Assembly (NCBI GenBank): GCA_963971285.1
Contig: OZ020254.1
Span: 6,510,001 to 6,574,000, forward strand
DNA from: Astropecten irregularis
Lineage: Eukaryota > Echinodermata > Asteroidea > Paxillosida > Astropectinidae
DNA: 64,000 nucleotides
Direction: 5' to 3'
Below are positions 55,486 through 64,000 of this stretch, piece after piece; position 1 is the stretch's first letter, and every line of letters starts with the position of its first letter. The position numbers and the translations under genes are program-made. Below the pieces are notes generated by a model that saw nothing but the letters and a program-made list of their open reading frames with translations, did no database searches and was not told where the DNA came from.

Positions 55486-57009
55486 TTTAAATACAGGTTT
55501 ATTCAGCCTATGATTAATTTTCTTTCTTCCATGTTGATTTCACATGGAGTTCAAATTGGTAATGCAATCTGAAATGGACTTCGACATCAATCCCATTAAG
55601 ACTTGTCCTCAATTTCCATTGTGGTTTTACCTTCATGCGTAACATTTGGCTCCAAGCAAGAGAAGTCCTTTTAGCCCATATGCCTGGCAATGTTTCTTAT
55701 ACTAATGTATGAACAATGACAAATGTGTTTGCCAAATTGACAGTTTACATATCTTCTTTAATGGTGTTCTGAAATGTTTTGTTTGCCTAGATCAAGATTA
55801 GTTTTCATTGTTATCAGATTAGTTCACAGCTTTTGCAAAGGTTTTTCATCCATTCTTTAGTTTGATACTTCAAGTATTTTTTTATAGCATCCTGCCTTTA
55901 TTGTTCATTATGTATTCAATTTATTGTATTCAGTTTGTATTTTGAGCAGTTTTGTTGTAGCTCAATTTCGAATTCGGGTCACAAATTATAACTTAATCAG
56001 AATTATCGGAAGTCTACAAATTTAAAATTTAAAATTCACTACTAGGGAGATATGATCCTAAGATGCTCAATTAAGGTGGTTGGTCTAGGTGGTGAGAGGT
56101 GAGGGGCTTGACTAGGTCAATGCTTCTGTCTTCACCACTGTGACCTCTCAGAAATGAAGTGAACATTGTACAAAATTAATAATGATTCCTTGAAAGTAAA
56201 TGCGGGGCTCTTGCCTCATTTTGCTGTGGTTTGGCCAATTGCATCGTAACCTTGAATTGCACTTGATGACCAATGAAATGGTATACATGTACAATTAAAT
56301 GCACAGTGAAAATGATCATGCTTTCATAGTGCTTAAAACATAATCTGATTTTTGTTTTCGTTTCCAATGCAATTTCTTATTCCTTGCTTAAAACATAATG
56401 TACAATGTAATGACCAAAAATCACAAACAACTGCAAGGGAAAAACTGCCAAATTCATGCACATAATTTGCATCTTTGCATTTTTGTTCACAATCATCGAG
56501 TTTGTTTTTGAACCCGATTGTATTTATTATTAATATTGTTACAAAGATGTTTTTTATGAGCATCATCAGTTGGGAATGATTTGAGAATTATGAAAGGGAA
56601 TTTGAAACGGAATGAGAAATAACTTTTGATCAGTAATTAAGATGCAAATAATAGTGTTTGTTCAGTTTTAGATGTATAAATGATCATGTACTGAACATTG
56701 TTGCGCTTCAAATGTCACATTTTGTTTTGCATTGAGGCATTTGTTTGTTTATTTGTCTTATTTTCTAAATAAAAAAGTATTCAAATGCTTTTCAAAGCAT
56801 AAATTGCATCCACTTTAACGCTACTGTTGGTGCTTACCCCCATTAGTGCTCCCCATAAAGGATTTGGGTGTTGTTTTTGTAAGGATCAATAAAAATTACC
56901 CTAATCAAAATTTAAACATCATTTAACCACAAGAGAAACTTGCTGGCTTAATATTTTTTAAGTCATTGAAAGTTGAACATAGAAAAATGGAGAGGTATTC
57001 AAACCTTCA

Positions 57010-57090
57010 ACTTGCGGAAAACCGTTACAGTGCTCCATTATGGTATTCCGGAGGTCGCAGGTTCAAATCCCGCTCCAGTCAAATTCGAAA
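57010..57090 (+). repeat. tRNA-derived SINE head fragment
   Basis: ggaggtcgcaGGTTCAAATCCCGCTCCAGTC carries the B box. The usual tttctttgttcac tail is absent, and sequence diverges after gctccagtc. Confidence 0.6.
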
Positions 57091-58758
57091 CATTGAATTT
57101 AGACGCAATAATGAGGAACAACCTCAACGAAAATACTTTCTCTAATTTCAACCATCATTTTATTCCAATTAGCAGCATATTGCTTATCCACGGTATACAC
57201 TTAAAGGACAGTAAGCTTCCATCTCAGAGATACCACGTCACTCAGTCAATGCAAGTCATTAAAAAGGATGAATACATATTTTACATGTCCTGATTATTTC
57301 CCAATTACATGTATACAGTTTTGATAAGAGGTGCTCTCTTTGTGAACCTACTCTTGGTAAGTTCACTAAAATACCTTAATATCATAGAACTCTTTCAACA
57401 GCTGCATTTAATGGAAGAAGTGATTTACCAAGACAACATCAAGCACCCAATGACAAGAAACAATACTGATTGACCAACACAAGGCAGAAGAAATGTGTTG
57501 AAAATAGTTAACTTATGATACTGGCCTGCTATTTTACCAGCTGGCCGATGGCAGCCACTGTACTGGCCAGTGTGGCTAGATGATGCTACAGGGGGGCAAG
57601 GTGTTTTACAGAGAGGGTACCTGTAATATTAAGCTGGAGTGTTCATGCTGGGCCAAGGTACTGTAGCTGGCTGATGGCGTGGAAGCCCAGTTTGAAGAGG
57701 GCCAAATATTGACCATTTGTTACTATTATTTACTACTTTATAAGCTGCTCACTTCAAGGCTAACCAGTCTCTTGAGAATTTCTGGCCAGGCCATGCACTA
57801 CAGGTCCAAGTCTTTATACTGACAAATTCGTCCACCTAGCTAGTGATTTCATTCGGCAAGACAGTAACTGAGTACTAGCCAGAGACCCCTCCAAGTACAC
57901 ACTGCATTATATTCAAATGTCCACACTGGCCAACAGCATTATACAGACCAGCTTTAATATGGCATTAGTACTGGTCATTTTTAAAGGAAGTTTGAGAGGG
58001 TAACTATACCAATAACCCTTAAAGCTTTCACGTCCACACCATACACCAACAATTTAAAACATTCAATCATTCCCACACCAATCAAGGAAAGTTTTTTTAA
58101 ATAATCGTTGAAATGAATTTTTAAATGAAATTTTTAAATAAATAGTTTGATCAAGGAAGTATTTTTTTGTTCATTTCTTCACATCAACTGTTTGACAGCA
58201 ACCAATAATTCAATAAAGTAAGCCAGAATCGTGTCTTTTTTCTTTAGTTGTGGCGAATTTGCCTTTTATGAGGAAAATGCTATATTTTATTTTCTCAAAA
58301 TATGAGAAACCAGGACATACAACACTAATGTGTTTCAAATTTAATTCGACAAAAATTTATGAAAACAAAAAGAAGCACCGCAAAGGGAGAAAGGAAAAAG
58401 GAATGAAAATATTTGAGCAAGACCGTTCGCTTTGTTCTGTTCAGATAGTCACGTTTTCTTTTGTTAAAAATACATTTTCAGTTCACAAAGCACGCCAAAA
58501 TCTGGAGCATTACTGAAACAGAATGTAATTTTCGAAAAAGGAGAGAAAAAAAATCATTACCAAAAAGCTCAACATTCTCAAATATTTTGCATAATATGTT
58601 TGGAGGTGACACGTTGGGTTACTTGAATTTCACATAAATCTTCAAAATACCTGCATAATTATCAAACTGATAATAATTTCTTTGGATGCACCGGGATAAA
58701 TAATCATTCTTTTAAATCAGGTCTGTTGAAGATCTGATCTGTTTCTACACAGATAGTT

Positions 58759-58861
58759 TCAGGCGGTAACCAGCTCAGTTTTACCCTCTTTGGTGATGAG
58801 CTGAACGAGGCTACCACTTGCTGGCCTTGTCTGGGCCCCTGTTGTCCAGTCAAACAGTAAC
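58759..58861 (-). CDS. QDPR: QDPR exon 6: C-terminus and stop
   Basis: A 103-bp exon with acceptor acctctag encodes [20 protein letters not shown], then [14 protein letters not shown] and TGA. It aligns with the family's DWITG...SGSLIQVVT ending. The usual last residues PAYF are replaced by a shorter terminus. Confidence 0.93.
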
Positions 58862-61800
58862 CTAGAGGTAGGAGTAAAGAAAAACAGAAGAAAATAATTT
58901 TGCATGAGCACGTGTTAACTATCAACAAGCACCATTACATGTCTGGTTGCCGTTCCAGTCAAAAAGCTTTATTGTTAGAGTACAGTACAGGATTGGTAAG
59001 AAACCAAAGCAGAAATGTTCACAGATTTATCAATAACTTACACGGCATAAAGATGGACATGATAGAAACCCCCTGCTAAAATATTTCTGCCTGACAAGCT
59101 ATATTTGTTATTTTCTCAGAACGCATAAGTCCGATTAAGCTCAAATTTTCACAGGATTTTTATTTCATGTACCAGTACATGCTGGATTATACAAAGTGTG
59201 GGTGCTGTTCTGTAACCGTTTAATACCAATCATGTATAATACCTTTAGAAATGGAGTTGCTTACATTTACCTCTGATTTCATATGCTACTACTGCTCAGC
59301 CCATGGATGGGCCCAAACCAAACCATGTATCACTGACCAATTAACATGTGATCGCTGAGTCATTTGTACTGGAAGGTTGAATGCCCCCACCCTCTCCCAC
59401 CCTTTATCATGGATGGGGCTTGGTGGTTATGTACATGTACATCAAGCAAGGGTGATGGGAGGTCTTCATATGCCATGGATTAATATTACCACAGGGGGAG
59501 ATTCGTACAGTGGAAAAATAGAGTAGGGGCGATTACTTACGATGCCACAAAATCCAGCGATGTCCATGCCGTGAAATCTGCATCTTGCATGAACTTACGA
59601 TTCATAGGAGTGTCCAGGGTTATGCTGCATATACATAATAAAAAGTCATCAACATAATGTCACAACAAGATTCCAATTTAAAACAGACTGGGACACACTT
59701 TGTCATCGAATTGAATGGAGCTGAGATCATTGTGGCAATGTAACAACCAAGATGTTGGAGAAAAATATTTGGGAGGATGTAAATGGTTCACATGTAATTT
59801 CATGGGGCTTGATTTGTTCTATGCGATCCCATTTACAATGCAATGATCCTTTTGTGGCCGTGCTATTTTGAAATGTACCCAGACAGTTTTGCTAAAAAGT
59901 CCCTCAGAAAATGAATTCAGTGCTCTAGTGCACTACACAGCACAAGTGAGCAAGGCCACGCCACAACTAAACAGATGACTGGGAACAATTCTACTATCTT
60001 CAATTTCTGTGGGCTTTGCTTTACTTGTATACTTACAACTTGTAGTGCAATGTAATTTATATTGGTTTTGTCAGCAACAACATAATTTCTTCTTGCCATA
60101 GAAGGACAAATTATACTTACGGGCAAATGGCTAAGGCTGTGGAATTAGCTGGTAGACCACTTTCTGGCATCCCTAGACCACGTACTAGCTGGTGCACGGC
60201 TGCCTTAGCCAAGCCATAGCCCAACATCCCTGAAAGCACAAAGACCAGGCAGAGGATTTTCTTACCAAGTTCAAATAATAATAAGAGTACACATAAGTAG
60301 GGTTTGAAGCTTTGCATGGTGGAAGTAACGTACGAAAGTAAGGTTTGCGGAGACACCATATACACTCTTTTTACAGGAGACACTCTCCTGAGGACGGCCA
60401 AAGTACACTGGCCAGAACGTTGAGATCACAACTTCTCACTGGTTCTTTTCAGAACCACAATTCTAAAAAAGAGTTTGTGTCTCCGCAAAATTTACTTCCT
60501 TCGAGTACATATGACAATGAGCAAATGACTTGGGAGGTGGCTTAGGATCAAATGCAATGCAAGGAGCATATAGCTAGAAGGCTGGAGCGGTGGTCGAGGG
60601 ATATGGGTGGGGTAGGGAGTACGTGGAGTCAGCCGACCTACCTGGTGTGCCCCCATCCAAGGCAGCCTTAGCACCAGTCAGTTGCAGCAGGCCACCCTCC
60701 TTCAGATGCTTGGCGGCCAGTCCGGCTGATAGCACTGAAGTCCAGATGCTCTGCTTACACATCAGATCACTGTTCTTCACCAGAGCTTATGAGAGGAACC
60801 AAGCAACAACATAGCATTTGTGACACCTGATTTTGATTCTGATGACCCATTATCAAAAACAAAATAAGCACTTTGGAGAACAACATTCATTAGGTTTTGT
60901 TGTTCTTTGTAATGTACTGGGTTTCAACACTTAAAAAAAATTCTCCAAACAAAGAAGCAAAGAAAGAATCAACCAAACAAACAAAATAAAATATACCAGA
61001 ACAAATGACTTTGAACTTGAAAATTTTGAAACACTCATAGCTACTGGCTGAGACAATGTCATGAGATCTTTGGGCTGGAATGAACAACTGAGGATGGCCT
61101 TGCCAGGTTGTCTTCCTTGGACTTAGCCCTTTACATGTAGAACTGTACCTCAAACAAAAGAGAAGAAGATGTTGCAGACATCACCCTCCCTCCATATTTC
61201 TCCACTGTAATCATACCTTTAGCTGCTGCATTGCCGCCAGCCCATCCACCAGCCACACACAGGATAGCATCCAGCTTCTCTCCATTAAGAGTCTCCTCTA
61301 CTTTGCCCATTACGGCTGTCTCCTGGTCAGTCCAAGACAGGGCCGGGTCCACGATGAGGTTGACCTGGGCATCCTCATTAGGGAACAGGTCCATTGAGCA
61401 CACCCACTGTACAGTGCAAGAAAACACATTTTATAATAGGTTAGGAAACGGTGACTCAGAATGATATGTAGTCGATGCGACTCTGATCATTAGAAAGCCA
61501 CTATGACTATGTCACTCAGTCACTAGTACTATATTGAGGTCAAATAAACTTAACGGGACTTTATTGTAAGACTGGATGACAAGACGCAGAATTTAGGCCT
61601 ACACAATTCAATGATAATATAACATTGTGGTTTCTTTTGTAATGCTAGCCTTTTGTGTCAATTTGGAGCACTTCATAGTTCAAAAACGTATTGAACAAAA
61701 CGAAATGGATGAATGCTATTATCACTGTATAAATTCTGTCACTGCCAAGTCCAGGGGCCGATTTCATAAAACTTACGACGCGTCGCAGAGTTAAGACGCA

Positions 61801-62781
61801 TCCATTCTCTGTGGACTCACCGCATAGATGCGACGCGTCGCAGCTAGGACGCGTCGCAAATCGAGTTGCGACGCGTCGCAGAGCTTTATGAAATCGGCCC
61901 CAGGGCACCTAATCAGGCTCTAGATTAGGGCTTTGCCTCTACCGTGAACAGATTTATCAGATACTGAGATGTACAAAATATATTTATAAAATATTTGTGT
62001 ATTTGCCTTGTTGTACTTATAAGGTTTATCGCAAATAGCATTTTCACCTATCGAGAAGGCACTTCCACAAAGGCGCAATGGCATTGTGGGATAAATCTGG
62101 TTCAAACTGCAAGTTCAGGAACACAGTAAACAAAGAGAATTTTACTCAGACTGACCAAAAGTAAACAGGTGGTGCCGGTGGTGCACTAGCGCCCTTTCGA
62201 GTGCATCCCATAATTCCTGGCGTTTGCGATATGGATAAACCCCCAAGTAATTGTAAAAAATAGCTTCCTTGAAACCTGGCTTTGCCTTCAGCCTTATTTG
62301 CATGGCCACGTCTAAAATAATTTAAGTGTCCATTTATGTTCTTTTACTAGACCTAGGCCTTCTTTTAGTTTTAAATATTAAAATTAACGTAGATGTCAAA
62401 AATTGAGTTGAAGCCTGATTCTATGCCAAGGTTAGAAAAAGAGCCTCTAATCTTTTCTAGAAAAAGTGTTTCACATTTGTATCTAGTTTAGTGGTGCATG
62501 ATATTCTTTTTCTTTGTGTTTTTCAATTATTGGATCAATTAAATAGCGCCCTCATTAGGCAGCACCTGTTAAACCCGATCCACTCCGACACATGGAGTTC
62601 GTTTGATCGAACGTTTGACCTATAATTTCCGCATTTTTCATCTCCGTCACCCATACATTTCCGATAATTATTTCACAGCTTTCCATACCCATCCTTTGGA
62701 CTTGAAATGGTTGACGACAACCGATCCCAAGGCCCCCTTTCCTCCGTAAACGAGAACTTTGCAGGTACTTGTGGCCGCCAT
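58759..62781 (-). CDS. QDPR: Quinoid dihydropteridine reductase, complete, 6 exons
   Basis: Exons in transcript order are 62781-62689, 61406-61217, 60785-60642, 60229-60121, 59624-59541 and 58861-58759. All introns are GT-AG. The joined frame is 723 bp, giving 240 residues against about 244 in mammals. QDPR is a cytosolic short-chain dehydrogenase that uses NADH to reduce quinonoid dihydrobiopterin. This recycles the cofactor of phenylalanine, tyrosine and tryptophan hydroxylases. Visible motifs are [12 protein letters not shown] (Rossmann Gly motif), [32 protein letters not shown] text, the catalytic YGLAK (YxxxK) and TLDTPMNR. It converges with ADGRA. The start is the Met just before the Rossmann strand, where the family normally begins. 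Confidence 0.97.
59541..59624 (-). CDS. QDPR: QDPR exon 5
   Basis: An 84-bp exon encodes [20 protein letters not shown], then TSLDFVA. The LDTPMNR motif is a QDPR signature. The acceptor is tatgcag and the donor gtaagt. It was found by reading the gap between exons 4 and 6, as the open frame is too short to stand out. Confidence 0.94.
60121..60229 (-). CDS. QDPR: QDPR exon 4: catalytic YxxxK
   Basis: A 109-bp exon encodes [20 protein letters not shown], then [11 protein letters not shown]. Tyr-Gly-Leu-Ala-Lys is the short-chain dehydrogenase active-site pair. The acceptor is ctttcag and the donor gtaagt. Confidence 0.96.
60324..60501. mobile_element. Foldback repeat with hammerhead-like core in QDPR intron
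   Basis: GGAAGTAACGTACGAAAGTAAGGTTTGCGGAGACAC-type left arm (60324-60370) mirrors the right arm aaaaaagagtttgtgtctcc...acttcc (60464-60501). Inside are CTGAGGA (60388-60394), the stem GGCCA/TGGCC, GAAC, then GTTGAGATC and the hairpin GGTTCTTTTCAGAACCA. It sits in QDPR intron 3. Confidence 0.65.
60642..60785 (-). CDS. QDPR: QDPR exon 3
   Basis: A 144-bp exon encodes [20 protein letters not shown], then [20 protein letters not shown] and LDGGTP. The run KQSIWTS...HLKEGGLL is diagnostic for the family. The acceptor is ctcataag and the donor gtaggt. Confidence 0.96.
61217..61406 (-). CDS. QDPR: QDPR exon 2
   Basis: A 190-bp exon encodes [19 protein letters not shown]..., then [21 protein letters not shown]. 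The N-x-D-A and CVAGGWAGG segments are strongly conserved in QDPR. The acceptor is ctgtacag and the donor gtatga. Confidence 0.96.
61754..61901. mobile_element. Foldback MITE, GGGGCCGATTTCAT ends (GACGCGTCGC type)
   Basis: It begins GGGGCCGATTTCATAAAAC and ends GCTTTATGAAATCGGCCCC. The inner ACGACGCGTCGCAG and CTGCGACGCGTCGC words are strongly palindromic. It is a longer, better-preserved relative of 4759-4884 and lies in QDPR intron 1. Confidence 0.85.
62689..62781 (-). CDS. QDPR: QDPR exon 1: N-terminus and NADH-binding Gly motif
   Basis: 31 codons run from [20 protein letters not shown] to SKGW, with donor gtatgg. An in-frame upstream ATG at 62859 would add 26 residues. The inner ATG is preferred because it fits family length and sits in AAGATGGCGGCC, a good translation context. 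Confidence 0.94.
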
Positions 62782-62784
62782 CTT
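62771..62784 (-). promoter_or_regulatory. QDPR: YY1-type motif over the QDPR start codon
   Basis: On the - strand, AAAGATGGCGGCCAC overlaps the initiator ATG. AAGATGGCGGC is the classical YY1 site, common just downstream of housekeeping promoters and often including the start codon. Function here is inferred from the match only. Confidence 0.5.
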
Positions 62785-64000
62785 TTTCAATTCTCGTTTA
62801 ATTGGAGAAAAATTACCAGCAACTTTGAGAAAAATTAAAATCCCGAATTCGGATGTCAAAAATACAAGATTATATAAGTTCCCTATAAATCCATATCCCT
62901 CTGAATGAAATAATTTTCAACACATTCGAGATCCTCATCACGAAAATAAAATAATAATTTCATCAAGAAAATTCCTCAGCAACGAGAAATCACGTCCTCA
63001 GCGAGAAAATGACGTCACTCCATTCGCTCTCAGCTTGCTGCATGATGAAAATCCATGTCGATATGGAATTCCCTTCCGGAAGATAGCGAAAAATCCGCAC
63101 TTTATTACTTCAAAAGGGAACGTCGTAGCTCTCTTATGGTCGCAGATCTCCCCGTATAGATTGGTGAATTGTTCACGGCCAGTGAGGGTCCGCTTTTGGA
63201 TGCCTACGATGTCCCGACATGAAGGTACGGTGGGATAGGCGTTGTTGCAACGTCCATTGGATTTACACACTTTACTTTAGCTGAAGATGTTTGATGCTCG
63301 CCATTTCTTGACTTGATTTTGCAATATGTTAACATGCTGATGCTGTGCGGGTTATTTCGTGCTTTCGCCCGGCGTATGTTAATACCGTACCCATGCAGTT
63401 TTCGGTTGCCATGTTATACTGAAAATCTGTTTTTATTTCGAAGATAGCCCTTTTTCTCAATTAATTGGCCTAACGTTAAATGAAAGTTAAGATATCTGAT
63501 AATTAATATTGTAGGTACGTTACAATCCATGCACTGTGAGTAGGCCAGAAATGTCCACTGTGCTTGCCCGGGCTTGTAGCCCTACTGGGGGATTGCCCTA
63601 CAAAATGTGGCATTTTGATTGGTTGCCGGGGGGTAATTTTTTCCTACATCATCGATATCGTGCAGTTGGAGACTCATTCTTAATTCCTGTGAAAAAAAAA
63701 ATGGGATCCGTAGCTCCTTGCGATCGTGCGATCAACTTGAATTATTGGGTCACATTCAACCCTCTCCTATTCATAGATCAAATGTTCCTACTATTTTGAA
63801 AGGTATACATACAGATAAAGTGACATTTCAACTACCTTGTGGTGAAATTTGGGTGGAATCTGACGATCAGAAATGTGACTTTTTCGACCAGGAATGTCAT
63901 GATGCTGTGCGTTGTTGTTGCATATTGGTACCCCTGCCCATATTGAATTTATGTAATTAACCACTAGAATTATAATTTATCTGATTAATCTTGGATAATT
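62782..64000. other. Upstream region of QDPR, no gene recognised
   Basis: It contains the CRE at 63010 and a moderately CpG-containing stretch at 62990-63240. It also has a + strand open frame, 63035-63238, that ends near a donor-like GAAGGTACGG (63220-63229). The frame's protein resembles nothing I know, so it is only a possible divergent first exon. The rest is AT-rich. Confidence 0.4.
63010..63017. promoter_or_regulatory. CRE palindrome TGACGTCA upstream of QDPR
   Basis: A perfect 8-bp cAMP-response element lies about 230 bp upstream of the QDPR start, within a stretch with more CpG than the flanks. Sites of this kind sit in many TATA-less promoters. It could serve QDPR, a divergent transcript, or neither. 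Confidence 0.4.

Larger units (their letters stand above)
52664..58758. other. Intergenic region between convergent ADGRA and QDPR
   Basis: No gene is recognised. It holds the short inverted repeat 53533-53637, the decayed TTAA MITE 54243-54452, a repeat at 55365-55485 like 60324-60501, and a SINE at 57010-57090. The QDPR 3' UTR must enter this region from the right, and TTTATT (58286-58291) is a possible - strand poly(A) signal. Confidence 0.55.

Noticed and set aside
62782..62859. Upstream ATG extending QDPR by 26 residues
   Set aside because: The extra segment is not typical of the family. The inner ATG has the better context and gives the usual length. An extended isoform cannot be excluded.

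Overview
This is animal nuclear DNA, with no sign of a bacterial, viral or organellar region. It is AT-rich and has short exons with GT-AG introns. The introns are large and full of small inverted-repeat transposons, tRNA-derived SINEs and low-complexity sequence rich in the palindromes ACATGTAC and AGGCCT. The gene content and this dispersed-motif style suggest an invertebrate deuterostome, most likely an echinoderm. The species assignment is an inference.

Two protein-coding genes can be reconstructed exon by exon. (1) On the + strand, 18 exons from 16311 to 51828 encode all but the N-terminus of an adhesion G-protein-coupled receptor of subfamily A (ADGRA; relatives of vertebrate GPR124/GPR125). 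In order it has five leucine-rich repeats, an LRR C-terminal cap, an Ig domain, a hormone-receptor domain, a GAIN/GPS region, seven transmembrane helices and a long cytoplasmic tail. The tail has a PPxY motif and ends in a PDZ-ligand, ETSV. The joined exons stay in one frame for 1365 codons plus stop. The signal peptide and LRR N-terminal cap must lie left of the window. (2) On the - strand, six exons from 62781 down to 58759 encode a complete 240-residue quinoid dihydropteridine reductase (QDPR), the enzyme that regenerates tetrahydrobiopterin. The two genes converge tail to tail and have no evident functional link. Their human orthologues both lie on 4p15, so the pairing may be an old linkage.

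Layout: 1-16310 is upstream or intronic DNA of ADGRA, with a hAT-type element (7294-8128, perfect 8-bp target duplication) and a 3.9-kb composite with ~1.13-kb inverted arms around a decayed nuclease-like transposon ORF (8758-12624). 16311-30627 holds the LRR and LRRCT exons; 30942-36241 the Ig, HormR and first GAIN exons; 42975-47711 the rest of GAIN and the GPS; 48147-51828 the 7TM region and tail. 51829-58758 is 3' UTR and intergenic repeats. 58759-62781 is QDPR. 62782-64000 is its promoter side, with a perfect CRE palindrome and no recognisable gene.

No CRISPR array, rRNA, genuine tRNA gene or novel multi-gene system was found. The most notable signals are a recently duplicated LRR exon, a 50-bp tandem duplication that copies a splice acceptor in front of the GPS exon, several transposons whose exact ends and target duplications can be read by eye, and hammerhead-ribozyme-like cores in dispersed repeats.
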